A stretch of DNA of 61,506 nucleotides from Marinobacter bryozoorum (GTDB lineage Bacteria > Pseudomonadota > Gammaproteobacteria > Pseudomonadales > Oleiphilaceae). This document shows positions 1 through 8,462 of this stretch, piece after piece. Positions within the stretch are counted from its first letter, which is position 1. Each line of letters opens with the position of its first letter. The stretch lies in assembly GCF_023156245.1 (NCBI RefSeq), contig NZ_JAKZAH010000023.1:1-61506 (forward strand), read 5' to 3'. A program made the translations under genes and the position numbers. A model generated the notes under the pieces. It saw only the letters and a list, made by a program, of their open reading frames with translations. It did not search any database and was not told where the DNA came from.

Positions 1-68
1 CCCATCAGATTCTCCGGTGATGAAGAATTTTTACGCATTATGCCAGAAGGTGTCTCCTGCCGCGCAGA

Positions 69-230
69 CTCCTAGGCTTGTTCTCTGACTACACGCCGAA
101 ATTTGCCAAAAAGTACGTCGATCTGAGCGCCCAAATCAAGGATGTGTTTGCGCTGTATGAAAGAGAGGTCAGAGCCGGCGAATTTCCCGCAGAGGAGCAT
201 TGCTTTGGGATTAAGAAGCAACCAACTTAG
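69..230 (+). pseudogene. panB: C-terminal fragment of ketopantoate hydroxymethyltransferase
   Basis: The frame ending at the TAG at 228-230 encodes a PanB-like C-terminus: it starts LLGLFSDYTPKFAKKYVDL, has a helix with a YEREVRAGEFP segment, and ends around EEHCF, as PanB proteins do. PanB makes ketopantoate from 2-oxoisovalerate for pantothenate and CoA synthesis. Only about 50 of the usual ~265 residues are here. Upstream in this frame the similarity stops and two TGA codons occur at 18-23, so the fragment is not simply cut by the window edge. The first 75 bases are open in another frame (24 residues ending at TAG 73-75) that I do not recognise. Most likely a remnant at a recombination junction. 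Confidence 0.6.
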
Positions 231-250
231 ATTGTCGGGAGGGGCAAGGG

Positions 251-679
251 GTGGTGTGTGAACAAGTGCGAAACAAAGGGAGTGAGCCGAACCTGGGCAA
301 GCCTGAATACCTCTATCACGGCAGTCGAAAAAAAACCGTTCGGCTAGAGCCAGCTCAGGGTATTGGACATGGTGAGGCTGACAACGAGTACGGTATTTAT
401 GCTGTCTCAGAGCGGGATTTAGCTGTTCCGTTTGCAATCACATATTACCCCCTGAGCCCTCGTGCAGTTTTCTCGGTCGACACCTCGCAACGTCCACCCC
501 GGATAATGCTGAGGGATACTGAAGTAAGTTGGCATGAGAAGGGGTATATCTATACGTTGCGATCTGAACCCTTTGAGCAAATAGATGCTCATCAGTGGGT
601 TTCGCGAGTCTCTGTAGAGCCAGTGTTGATTGAAGAAATTACCCCTGAGCTCTACCGGGATTGGGTCATTGATTCCTGA
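251..679 (+). CDS. Small protein with LYHGS motif, possibly ADP-ribosyltransferase-like
   Basis: A 142-residue protein with a GTG start 20 bases after the panB fragment. Near residue 20 it has YLYHGS, followed by an early basic segment and an NEYGIYAVSE motif. An N-terminal YHGS/YHGT motif followed by a 'ready-made' Tyr segment is typical of small ART/PARP-like folds, but I cannot identify a catalytic Glu with certainty. There is no signal peptide or membrane segment, so it should be cytosolic. It overlaps the convergent acetyltransferase gene by 14 bases. It could equally be a DUF protein with no enzymatic role. The start codon is uncertain. Confidence 0.6.
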   Translation: MVCEQVRNKGSEPNLGKPEYLYHGSRKKTVRLEPAQGIGHGEADNEYGIYAVSERDLAVPFAITYYPLSPRAVFSVDTSQRPPRIMLRDTEVSWHEKGYIYTLRSEPFEQIDAHQWVSRVSVEPVLIEEITPELYRDWVIDS

Positions 680-1229
680 CTACGGCTAATTCATCGTGGA
701 GACGAAGGCGCCAGTCTTCATTTGTCATTCGATACAGCCGCACCCTCTTCTTATGAAACTCTTGCATGGTGTAGCAGGAGAATCCAGCCTTCTCAGTTAC
801 TCGAACTGAGGCCGCATGGTCTGGCTCTATAATGACCACTACTGACTCACACTGTTTTTGATCGAAGGCATACCGCAGCACGCCCTGAACCGCTTCGGTT
901 GCAAGCCCTTGATTCCAGTATCGCCTCGCTAATCGATAACCGAGGTTGATCTCCTCAACCTCTCCGACTAGCTCGGGCCCAATACCACAGAAACCAACAA
1001 GTTTTCCCGACCTCTTCTCAGTTAATGCCCATGGACCCATACCATGGGATGCGTAACAGTCCTGGCACCAGCCTATAAATTTGCGGGTAGCTTCTTCATC
1101 ACAAACCCCTCGAACGGAATACCTCATGACCTCAGGGTCACTCAGTATTTCAGTGAGTGCGGGAATATCTTGATGGGATAGCTGCGTTACGATTAGTCTT
1201 TTCGTTTGAAACACATACACCGTGTGCAC
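666..1229 (-). CDS. GNAT family N-acetyltransferase (RimJ/RimL-like)
   Basis: 187 residues with the layout of the Acetyltransf_3 family. An N-terminal strand TKRLIVTQL is followed by PEVMRYS. The acetyl-CoA loop region is ARRYWNQGLATEAVQGVL (about residues 100-117), a variant of the R/Q-x-x-G-x-A motif. The C-terminal NxxSxRVxEKxGF signature appears here as HAASVRVTEKAGF. Such proteins transfer acetyl from acetyl-CoA to amines, often protein N-termini or small molecules; the substrate here is unknown. The start is GTG at 1229 with only a weak ribosome site. It is convergent with the preceding gene and stands alone. Confidence 0.85.
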   Translation of the reverse strand: MHTVYVFQTKRLIVTQLSHQDIPALTEILSDPEVMRYSVRGVCDEEATRKFIGWCQDCYASHGMGPWALTEKRSGKLVGFCGIGPELVGEVEEINLGYRLARRYWNQGLATEAVQGVLRYAFDQKQCESVVVIIEPDHAASVRVTEKAGFSCYTMQEFHKKRVRLYRMTNEDWRLRLHDELAVVRNQ

Positions 1230-1257
1230 CTATGATTGGAATTGTGAAAATCGGCCC

Positions 1258-1743
1258 TCAGGAACCTTCGAATTCCACCAGCCTTACTGCAACATTGGCG
1301 TGGCGTGCTCCTGATGTGCTTTCGTGGTGCGAGCCAAACAAATGGACCCACTTGTCTTTTTCCAGCAATAACTGCCCGCTTCCCGAGCTTTGTCCGCTGC
1401 TTGTCGTATGTGTACCCGTATAGTTGAACGAGAACGTGTTGGCTGAGTCTTTGATTGGGCTGAATTCATATCCTATGGTGATGTAATCGGACGCGACGAA
1501 GCCGTTATCTTCAGCAAACACAGCCGTTTTCACAACACTCGACTCCTGCAAAAAATCTGACAGCAATACGGACGGATGACCATTCGGCTCGACGGCTTCG
1601 CATTCGCAGTGCCGGATTTCCAAAACCAAATGCTTGCTGCCAATGTAGGCCTCAGGAGTGCCATTTTCGGCCAGCGTGAAGTCGGGAAGTACAGAAAGGC
1701 CGGTTAGAAAAAACGGCAATAAAATTCTTGGCATCATCGGCAT
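1258..1743 (-). CDS. Secreted hypothetical protein
   Basis: I place the start at the ATG at 1741-1743, preceded by GGAG at good spacing, because the protein then begins with a clear signal peptide (MPMMPRILLPFFLTGLSVLP, cleavage near FTLA-EN). That gives 161 residues. The mature part is beta-rich with a LLLEKDKWVHLFGS segment near the C-terminus. The stretch recalls periplasmic N-domains of secretin-type or carrier proteins, but this is too weak for a call. The frame can be extended upstream by 41 codons, which would hide the signal peptide. Function unknown; probably periplasmic. Confidence 0.6.
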   Translation of the reverse strand: MPMMPRILLPFFLTGLSVLPDFTLAENGTPEAYIGSKHLVLEIRHCECEAVEPNGHPSVLLSDFLQESSVVKTAVFAEDNGFVASDYITIGYEFSPIKDSANTFSFNYTGTHTTSSGQSSGSGQLLLEKDKWVHLFGSHHESTSGARHANVAVRLVEFEGS

Positions 1744-2045
1744 AGAATCTCCATCTTGAAATGCTTTAATGTTAAACGAACTGAGTGACGGTCGTGACCA
1801 TTTGATTAGCATTCCGTTGACGACATTATTACACATGGAGCGACTATTCGAGGTTGCGCACTTCACCTGCCGTCAAACCACAAAACCGTTTGCAGTATAA
1901 TGAGGTTACTCAGCGGAGAGGCTTTCTAAGTTTTACAGCATGGTAATGACCGATAAAAAGGCTCAGGCCGGTGGCCGCCAGATGCCCTTTACGCGGCTCC
2001 GTCGTCGCCACTGTGTGTCGTTCAACAGACTAAGGAGAGCTTGTT

Positions 2046-2723
2046 TTGTATTTAGCTAATGTGGTTCCGTGGGGGCGATCGCTAAAGGAATATCAGGCGA
2101 TGTTTGAGCTATCGAATGATGACCTGAACAAGAAAATTCTGGGTTGCGGCGATGGCCCGGCCAGCTTCAATGCTGAGGCGACAGAGGTAGGATGCCAAGT
2201 CATCTCATGTGATCCGGTATATCAACTCAAGGTTGATGAAGTGCGTCACCGAATTGGCGAGGTGTACCCAGAAATCATGGCCAAGATGCAACAGGCCGCA
2301 GACAGTTATGTTTGGGACTCATTCAATAGCGTTGAGCGTCTTGGCGAGGTTCGGATGAAAGCTATGTCGCGGTTCCTGTCCGATTTTGATGCTGGTTACC
2401 AACAAGGACGGTATGTGTCGGCGTCATTGCCTATGCTGCCATTCTCTGACTCCAAGTTTGATCTGGCACTCTGCTCTCACTTTCTTTTCCTTTACAGTGA
2501 TCATTTAGATCGGGCGGCCCATCTGGCATCAATGCGGGAGTTATGCAGAGTTGCCTCTGAGGTTCGCGTCTTTCCAGTTGTCTCGCTGGACGGAAAAACC
2601 TCAAAGCACCTTGATTCGGTCATGGCGGGACTATCCGCTGACGGAATCGCTGTCTCGTTGCAGCCTGTTAGCTATCGTTTTCAAAAGGGCGCTACTGAGA
2701 TGTTGGTGGCAAAATCGGCATAA
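2046..2723 (+). CDS. SAM-dependent methyltransferase-like protein
   Basis: 225 residues. The start is TTG at 2046, chosen because AAGGAG lies at 2032-2037 and no ATG or GTG is better placed. Residues about 31-47 (ILGCGDGPASFNAEA) match the glycine-rich motif I of class I Rossmann methyltransferases, and CDPVYQL ends the second strand where the acidic residue binds the SAM ribose. PFSDSKFDLALCSHFLF (about 132-148) matches motif IV. Proteins of this layout in gammaproteobacteria are usually of unknown substrate. It is a single gene in the accessory region. No signal peptide, so cytosolic. Confidence 0.75.
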   Translation: MYLANVVPWGRSLKEYQAMFELSNDDLNKKILGCGDGPASFNAEATEVGCQVISCDPVYQLKVDEVRHRIGEVYPEIMAKMQQAADSYVWDSFNSVERLGEVRMKAMSRFLSDFDAGYQQGRYVSASLPMLPFSDSKFDLALCSHFLFLYSDHLDRAAHLASMRELCRVASEVRVFPVVSLDGKTSKHLDSVMAGLSADGIAVSLQPVSYRFQKGATEMLVAKSA

Positions 2724-2806
2724 CCATTGGCTGTTGTCGGACGACCCTACGGGCCACTTCGGCACTTTCCAAAGCTAAGTTTTAAATTTACAGAGTGAGA
2801 TCTCTC

Positions 2807-3208
2807 ATGGGGTTGAAGGGAAGCTGTTTGTGTGGCGAGATAAGTTACGAAATCGACTCAGTGGATATGCCAATCGTGCATTGCCATTGTCAGACTTGTC
2901 GTAAAGCCCATGCTGCACCGTTCGCCTCCACTGCGGGAGTAAAGCGCGAGAATTTCCGTTGGCTCAGAGGTAAGCGTTCTATTTCTACGTTCGAATCATC
3001 CCCTGGAAAATTGCGCCATTTTTGCAAACGCTGTGGTTCCCATTTGGTGGCTGAAAGGCCTGCGCAACCCCACGTCATTGTTCGGGTAGCTACTCTGGAC
3101 TATGATCCCGGTTTAAAACCAGAGGCTCATATTTGGGTGTCGCACGACGTGCCATGGCTTGAGTACGATAGGGCCTGTAAGCATAGAGAGTGGCGAGACG
3201 ACATTTAA
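2807..3208 (+). CDS. GFA / CENP-V family zinc-binding protein
   Basis: 133 residues from ATG 2807; a GTG at 2795 is an alternative. The cysteines follow the GFA family pattern: CLCG near the N-terminus, CHCQTCRK about 25 residues later, and CKRCGSH in the C-terminal half. Members bind two zinc ions. The best known member was named glutathione-dependent formaldehyde-activating enzyme, although many homologues have unknown roles. The family's usual length is 120-150, so the gene looks complete. Cytosolic, no operon partner. Confidence 0.9.
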   Translation: MGLKGSCLCGEISYEIDSVDMPIVHCHCQTCRKAHAAPFASTAGVKRENFRWLRGKRSISTFESSPGKLRHFCKRCGSHLVAERPAQPHVIVRVATLDYDPGLKPEAHIWVSHDVPWLEYDRACKHREWRDDI

Positions 3209-3298
3209 CAAATCAATCGAGTTTCCGGCATGAAGGCCTGCCACCGGATGCCCCTGCCGGGGCGGCGCTTATTTGTGGCATCAACTGGGAGGGAGCCC

Positions 3299-3385
3299 AT
3301 GAATCAGAGTCTTGCGGATGAGCTGGTCATGATGCTGATAGAAGACCAGCGATTGTTACAGCGACTCTTCGATTCCGGCGAGTTA
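3299..3385 (+). pseudogene. DUF6624-like gene, 5' part (interrupted by the Tn3 element)
   Basis: The ATG at 3299 follows GGGAGG at ideal spacing and starts MNQSLADELVMMLIEDQR. The frame runs for 29 codons to the end of the AGTTA target duplication, where the transposon begins. Joining codon 29 (TTA, 3383-3385) to base 8463 continues in frame without a stop to TAA at 8919-8921. This gives a 181-residue protein of DUF6624 character. Read through into the transposon, the frame stops at 3440-3442, so only a chimeric 47-residue peptide could be made now. Confidence 0.8.
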
Positions 3386-3423
3386 GGGGTCAACTCACGA
3401 AACGGAAAAAATCGTACGCTAAA
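3386..3423 (+). repeat. Tn3 left terminal inverted repeat (IRL)
   Basis: A 38-bp repeat starting GGGGTCA. It matches the right repeat at 8420-8457 with mismatches at positions 8 (A/C) and 38 (A/G). The GGGGTC start and the internal AAACGGAAAA and TACGCTAA segments resemble Tn21/Tn3-family ends. The target duplication AGTTA abuts it on the left. Confidence 0.95.
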
Positions 3424-3455
3424 CCTCGCGCGGCGTCCGTAGCGGCCGGAAAACA

Positions 3456-4250
3456 CTACCACTGGGCGTAGAAGTGGTGCACCGGACCGTGGCCACCCCC
3501 GACTTGGAGTTGCTGTGAAGCCGCTAGCGCGTTAGAAAGGTAGCGCTTCGCGGCGGCCACCGCATCCGGAACCGAATTGTGGGGTAAGAGTGCGGCAATC
3601 GCAGAGGAAAGCGTACAACCGGTGCCGTGATCGTTTTTCGTGTCGATGCGTGGGGCGCTGACGTGCTGCGGCATGTCACCGTCGTAGAGAATGTCTACGC
3701 TCTCCGCGCTATCCAGATGTCCCCCCGTCAACAGCACCCAGGCTGGGCCAAGGCGGTGGAGCTCAGCCGCGCAGTCGTCCATCGCCTCGAGCGAACGCGC
3801 GGGCGAGCGGTCCAGCAGCAGGCCAGCTTCGGGCAGGTTCGGAGTAATTACGGTAGCGCGGGGCACCAACTCGTCGCGCACGGCTGCAATGGCATTTGTG
3901 GCTAGCAGCGGGTCGCCACTCTTAGCCGCCATCACTGGATCGACAACGATGTTGCGCAGCTCGTAGGAATCGATCCGTTGAACAATCGCCTGCGCGATCT
4001 CTGCGTTGGCGACCATGCCGATCTTGATGGCGTCAACGCGCACATCGTCCAGCACCGCGTCGATTTGCTCGCCGACGAAACCGGCATCGAGCGCCTGAAA
4101 TGATCGGACCCCCCGCGTGTTCTGAGCCACCACGGCCGTTATAACGCTCATCCCGTAAGCCCCGAGTGCGGAGAAGGTCTTTAGGTCAGCTTGAATACCG
4201 GCCCCGCCGGACGGATCGGTGCCGGCGATGCTGAGGACATTTGCGATCAT
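3456..4250 (-). CDS. thiD: Hydroxymethylpyrimidine/phosphomethylpyrimidine kinase (transposon cargo)
   Basis: 264 residues, the normal ThiD length. The PfkB/ribokinase-like fold is clear: GTDPSGGAGIQADLKTF at residues 10-26 binds the pyrimidine, VDPVMAAKSGDPLL lies mid-protein, and NDHGTGCTLSSAIAALLP near residue 210 holds the anion hole and catalytic Asp region. ThiD phosphorylates HMP and HMP-phosphate to HMP-PP for thiamin synthesis or salvage. It overlaps the upstream Nudix gene by ATGA (4247-4250), so the two are translationally coupled. It is unusual as cargo of a Tn3 element. No thiamin riboswitch is visible in front of the pair. Confidence 0.92.
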   Translation of the reverse strand: MIANVLSIAGTDPSGGAGIQADLKTFSALGAYGMSVITAVVAQNTRGVRSFQALDAGFVGEQIDAVLDDVRVDAIKIGMVANAEIAQAIVQRIDSYELRNIVVDPVMAAKSGDPLLATNAIAAVRDELVPRATVITPNLPEAGLLLDRSPARSLEAMDDCAAELHRLGPAWVLLTGGHLDSAESVDILYDGDMPQHVSAPRIDTKNDHGTGCTLSSAIAALLPHNSVPDAVAAAKRYLSNALAASQQLQVGGGHGPVHHFYAQW

Positions 4251-4726
4251 GATGCTTCGCCGCCTCTCTGGGTTGACGCCAGCGCCACGGCTTCGCGCGC
4301 TACTTCGGCGACCTGAAAGCTTGTCGCCAAGGCGGCATCTTCAATCTCGTCAAGCTGGAACCACCGCGCGTCACCCGCGTCGCTCCCCGGTGTGAGTACC
4401 CCGGTGGGATCGCGACACAGCACCGCGATCAGGATGAAATGATGGCGCAGCACCGCACGCGGATCACGGTCGAGAACGTCGACCGCCGTGAAGATGCGCT
4501 CTGCGGTCGCCCGCAGACCCGTTTCCTCGTAGAGTTCGCGCACAGCAGCCTGGTGGATCGGCTCGCCGGATTCGATCTTACCACCCGGAAAGCCCCAGCG
4601 GCCGGCATCCGGCGGATTGAGCCGCCGGACTAGCAAAACGGCCCCGCCCTCGACAACGGCCGAGATCGTAGCCGCCACCGGCAGCAAGGAATCGTTATTC
4701 TGCGCGTAGCAACCAATCTCCGTCAC
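4247..4726 (-). CDS. NUDIX hydrolase (transposon cargo)
   Basis: 159 residues. The Nudix box is complete: it starts at GGKIESGEP and ends at RELYEETGL, around residues 47-70, giving the G-x5-E-x7-R-E-x-x-E-E-x-G pattern that binds divalent metal. These enzymes hydrolyse nucleoside diphosphate-X compounds. Some (for example the family around E. coli NudJ/YmfB) act on HMP-PP, thiamin-PP or toxic analogues. The stop overlaps the thiD start, so a joint role in pyrimidine/thiamin salvage or detoxification is an attractive inference. The gene reads away from the res region, probably from a promoter within 4727-4890. Confidence 0.88.
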   Translation of the reverse strand: MTEIGCYAQNNDSLLPVAATISAVVEGGAVLLVRRLNPPDAGRWGFPGGKIESGEPIHQAAVRELYEETGLRATAERIFTAVDVLDRDPRAVLRHHFILIAVLCRDPTGVLTPGSDAGDARWFQLDEIEDAALATSFQVAEVAREAVALASTQRGGEAS

Positions 4727-4744
4727 ATCGCCTCTCCACTTTCT

Positions 4745-4890
4745 TGAGTTGTGTCTGATTAAAGTACACCCTACCCGGACGTCAGGCCGTTAATCTCGGA
4801 GACGTCAGGATAGCATACTATCACGAATTTATTGACACATGTGCCTGCGGGTCATAGAGTCTTTTCTGACACGTGATTTCGAGAGACAGA
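4745..4890. promoter_or_regulatory. Putative res site and divergent promoters of the Tn3 element
   Basis: This is the only non-coding gap inside the transposon, between the divergent Nudix and tnpR genes. It contains several short dyads of the type found in resolvase subsites: GTGTCTGATTAAAGTACAC near 4750, TGAC and GTCA arms around 4833-4855, and TCTGACACG with GAGAGACAGA just before tnpR. Tn3 resolution sites have three such subsites. I infer res and tnpR self-regulation from position and dyads; exact subsite limits are not certain. Confidence 0.45.
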
Positions 4891-5451
4891 ATGGAAGGCC
4901 ACCGTATCGGTTACAACCGGGTCAGTAGCATTGACCAGAACCCCGGACGCCAGCTTGAGGGGGCAGACGTGGTGCGAACCTTCACGGATTATGTTTCTGG
5001 CAAGGACACCCACCGCCCTGAACTCGATCGACTTATCGCGTTTGTCCGGGAAGGCGATACCGTGGTCGTACACAGCATGGATCGCCTGGCCCGCAACCTC
5101 GACGACCTGCGGCGCTTGGTCAAGACATTCACTGCACGGGGTATAGCGGTCGAGTTCCGTAAGGAGCACCTGACCTTCACCGGAGAAGCGACGCCGATGG
5201 CCAATCTCATGCTGTCGATTATGGGCGCGTTCGCCGAATTCGAGCGTTCCCTGATCCGCGAACGCCAGCTCGAAGGCATCGCACTGGCCAAAAAACAAGG
5301 CAAGTACAAGGGCCGCAAGAAAGCACTCTCGCCGGATCAAGCCGCCGAGCTGCGACAACGCGTGGCTGGCGGCGAGCCAAAAGCAAAATTGGCCCGCTAT
5401 TTTAGTATCAGCCGCGAGACGGTGTACCAATACCTCAAAGCGGACGCCTGA
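4891..5451 (+). CDS. tnpR: Serine resolvase of the Tn3 element
   Basis: 186 residues from ATG 4891, the usual length of Tn3-type resolvases; an in-frame GTG 18 bases upstream is less likely. The N-terminus has GYNRVSSIDQNPGRQ, in which the Ser of RVS is the nucleophile. HSMDRLARNLDDL and the EFERSLIRERQ helix follow in family order. The last 45 residues form a helix-turn-helix ending SISRETVYQYLKA. It resolves transposition cointegrates at res and usually represses its own promoter. The stop is two bases before the tnpA start, so the two form one operon. Confidence 0.93.
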   Translation: MEGHRIGYNRVSSIDQNPGRQLEGADVVRTFTDYVSGKDTHRPELDRLIAFVREGDTVVVHSMDRLARNLDDLRRLVKTFTARGIAVEFRKEHLTFTGEATPMANLMLSIMGAFAEFERSLIRERQLEGIALAKKQGKYKGRKKALSPDQAAELRQRVAGGEPKAKLARYFSISRETVYQYLKADA

Positions 5452-5453
5452 CC

Positions 5454-8424
5454 GTGCCCCGGCGTCGACTGTTGACCGCTGCCGAGCGGGGCCATCTGCT
5501 TGCGCTGCCCGAGACAGACGACGCTCTGATTCGCCACTACACGCTATCTGAAGCAGATTTGGCCGTGATCGGCCAACGCCGCGGCGACCATAACCGGCTG
5601 GGCTTTGCCGTGCAGCTATGCTATTTGCGGTATCCGGGCATTGCGCTACCGGCCGAAACAGAACCGCCCACGCGGCTATTGGCCTTCGTCAGTCAACAGT
5701 TGACCGTCGAGGCCGATATCTGGCCGCAGTACGCCCAGCGGCAAGAAACCCGCCGTGAACACTTGATGGAATTACAGGCCTGGCTGGGGCTGTCTCCGTT
5801 CAGCGGCGCGGATTATCAGCGGTTCATGGAGCCGATCACCGAGTTGGCCCAGCAAACGGATCGGGGCTTGGTACTCGCCGAGGCTCTGGTCGAACGGTTG
5901 CGGCAACACGGCGTCATCATCCCATCAGTGGCCGTGCTAGAACGCGTTTGCAGCGAGGCGTTGACGCGTGGCACCCGCCTGATTTACGAGGCTTTGACGG
6001 CTCCTTTAACCGAAGCACATCGGCAGGCATTTGAGCGGTTGTTGTCAATTCGGCACGAAACCACGCAAAGCACGTTAGCCTGGCTGCGCCAATCGTCCGG
6101 GCCGCCACGGCCGAAGCATATTCTGGTGCACCTCGAACGTTTGCAGACTGTTCAGGAACTCGCCTTGCCGGCCGGATTGGAATATACCGTCCACCAGAAT
6201 CGCCTGTTGAAGCTGGCCCGCGAAGGCGGCCAGATGACGGCCCAGCATTTGCGTGATCTGGAAGCGACGCGCCGCTCCGCGACACTGACGGCGACTCTCC
6301 TCGATGCACGAGCCACCCTGATCGACGAGACCATTGATCTGCACGACCGCTACATGGGATCGCTCTTCAGCAAGGCCAAGCGGACTCACGCCGAACGCTT
6401 CCAGCGCTCGGGCAAAGCTATCAATGACAAAGTACGGCTGTACTCGCGGATCGGCCGCGCCTTGCTGGAAGCCAAGGAAACCGGAGCCAATCCCTTCACG
6501 GCGATCGAGTCGATCCTGCCCTGGACGGCATTCAGTGAAAGCATCGCCGAAGCCGAACAACTGTCGCAATCGGAAAATTTCGATTATCTCGCGTTGCTCG
6601 GTAGTCGGTTTAACGGACTTCGACGCTATACGCCGACGTTGCTGAATACGCTGAAACTCAAGGCCGCGCCGGCGGCGCGTGAGCTTCTGGCGGCGGTCGA
6701 CGTACTGCGAGCAATGAATGACCGCCAAGCGAGAAAAGTTCCGGATGATGCCCCGACCGGTTTTTGTCCGTAAGCGTTGGGCAAGTCTCGTGTTCACGCG
6801 GGACGGGCTGGATCGCCGCTTCTATGAGCTGTGCGTACTCTCGGAACTCAAGAACGCCCTGCGCTCGGGCGATATCTGGGTGCAGGATTCGCGTCAGTTC
6901 AAAGATTTCGAGGCCTACCTACTGCCGCCGGCGCGCTTCACTGAGTTGCGTGGCGAGCATCATTTGGGCTTGGCGGTGGCGATCGATTGCGAATCCTACC
7001 TCGAATCTCGGCTGGCCGAACTGGAACACGAGATGGCTACCGTCGAGCATTTGGCCGCGGCCGACACGCTTCCGGACGCCGGTTTCACGCCCGCCGGCCG
7101 GCTCAAGATCACACCCTTGCATAACACGGTGCCCGAGGGCGCTGAAGCGTTGATGGAACAGGCCTACAGTCGGCTGCCTCATCTCAAGATCACCGAACTC
7201 TTGCTGGAAGTCGACGACTGGACCGGCTTCACGCAGCATTTCACCCACCTCAAAAACGGCGCGGCCGCTGGAGATCGGCAACTGTTGCTGACCACGATCC
7301 TGGCGGATGCGATCAACCTGGGCTTGACCAAGATGGCCGAGTCCTGCCCCGATGCCAGCTATGCCAAGCTGGCGTGGCTTCAGGCATGGCATATCCGCGA
7401 CGAGACCTATGCGGCGGCGTTGGCCGAGTTGACCAACGCTCAGTATCATCAGCCGTTCGCGGCCTACTGGGGTGACGGCACCACGTCTTCATCCGACGGC
7501 CAGAACTTCAAGGCCGGTGGGCAGGGCCAGTTTGCCGGTCATGTGAACCTGAAGTACGGCCAAGAACCGGGCATCCAGTTCTATACGCACATTTCCGATC
7601 AGTATGCGCCGTTCCACACCCAGGTTATCAACGCCACGGTGCGTGACGCCACGCATGTTCTGGACGGGCTGCTCTACCACGAGTCGGATCTGCGCATCGC
7701 GGAACACTACACCGACACGGCCGGCTTTACCGACCACGTATTCGCGCTAATGCAATTGCTGGGCTACCGCTTCGCGCCGCGTATCCGCGATCTGGCCGAC
7801 CGGCGACTCTATATCCCCGGAGACGCGAGTCCCTACCCAACACTCTCGGGCATGATCGGCGGCCGTATCAATATCCGGCACATCCGGTCGCACTGGGATG
7901 AAATTCTACGGCTGGCGGCTTCGATCAAGCAGGGCACCGTCACCGCCTCGTTGATGCTGCGCAAGCTTGGCAGCTATCCGCGCCAGAATGGCCTGGCTAT
8001 CGCGTTGCGTGAACTCGGCCGCATCGAACGCACGCTATTTACGCTCGACTGGCTGCAGAACGTCGATTTACGTCGCCGCGTCCAGGTGGGGCTGAACAAG
8101 GGCGAGGCCAAGAATGCGTTGGCCCGAGCCGTATTCTTGAACCGTCTGGGCGAAGTTCGCGATCGCAGTTACGAAAACCAGCGCTACCGCGCCAGCGGCC
8201 TGAATCTCGTGGTCAACGCCATCATTCTCTGGAATACCGTCTATATGGAGCGTGCGATCCAGTCACTGACCGATTCCGGGCAGCCCGTGGATGAAGATCT
8301 GTTACCGCACCTGTCGCCGCTGGGCTGGGAACACATCAATCTCACCGGCGATTACGTCTGGCAGCAGGATAAACGCGTTGCGCGGGGCCGGTTCCGGCCA
8401 CTACGAACACCGCGAGAGGCTTAG
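5454..8424 (+). pseudogene. tnpA: Tn3-family transposase, frameshifted
   Basis: Two overlapping frames together make one TnpA of about 989 residues. The first (GTG 5454 to TAA 6771-6773, 439 aa) carries the N-terminal domain and ends [11 protein letters not shown]. The expected continuation, [13 protein letters not shown], is in the next frame and runs to TAG 8422-8424. One extra T in the run of five at 6761-6765 explains the shift. The catalytic residues survive in the second part: Asp in [13 protein letters not shown], Asp in [10 protein letters not shown] and Glu in NTVYMERAI. It could be a true inactivating insertion, an assembly error in a homopolymer, or, less likely, a +1 recoding site. 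Confidence 0.9.
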
Positions 8425-8457
8425 CGTACGATTTTTTCCGTTTCGTGAGGTGACCCC
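8420..8457 (-). repeat. Tn3 right terminal inverted repeat (IRR)
   Basis: Reverse complement of the left repeat with two differences in 38 bases. It contains the tnpA stop codon (8422-8424). The target duplication AGTTA follows at 8458-8462. Confidence 0.95.
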
Positions 8458-8462
8458 AGTTA

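Larger units (their letters stand above)
3386..8457. mobile_element. Tn3-family transposon with thiD-Nudix cargo
   Basis: The element is 5,072 bp. It begins GGGGTCAACTCACGAAACGG at 3386, and the right end at 8457 is its reverse complement with one change in that stretch. The repeats agree at 36 of 38 positions and remain similar to about 48 bp. The flanks are the 5-bp duplication AGTTA at 3381-3385 and 8458-8462, the expected Tn3-family target duplication. The order is left repeat, thiD and Nudix (minus strand), a putative res region, tnpR, tnpA, right repeat. The tnpA stop lies inside the right repeat, as is common in this family. The perfect duplication and near-identical ends point to recent insertion. 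tnpA is frameshifted, so autonomous movement is doubtful unless that base is an error. Confidence 0.95.

Noticed and set aside
72..437. Minus-strand 121-codon frame at the left end
   Set aside because: Antisense to the panB fragment and the LYHGS gene; no ribosome site and no family resemblance.
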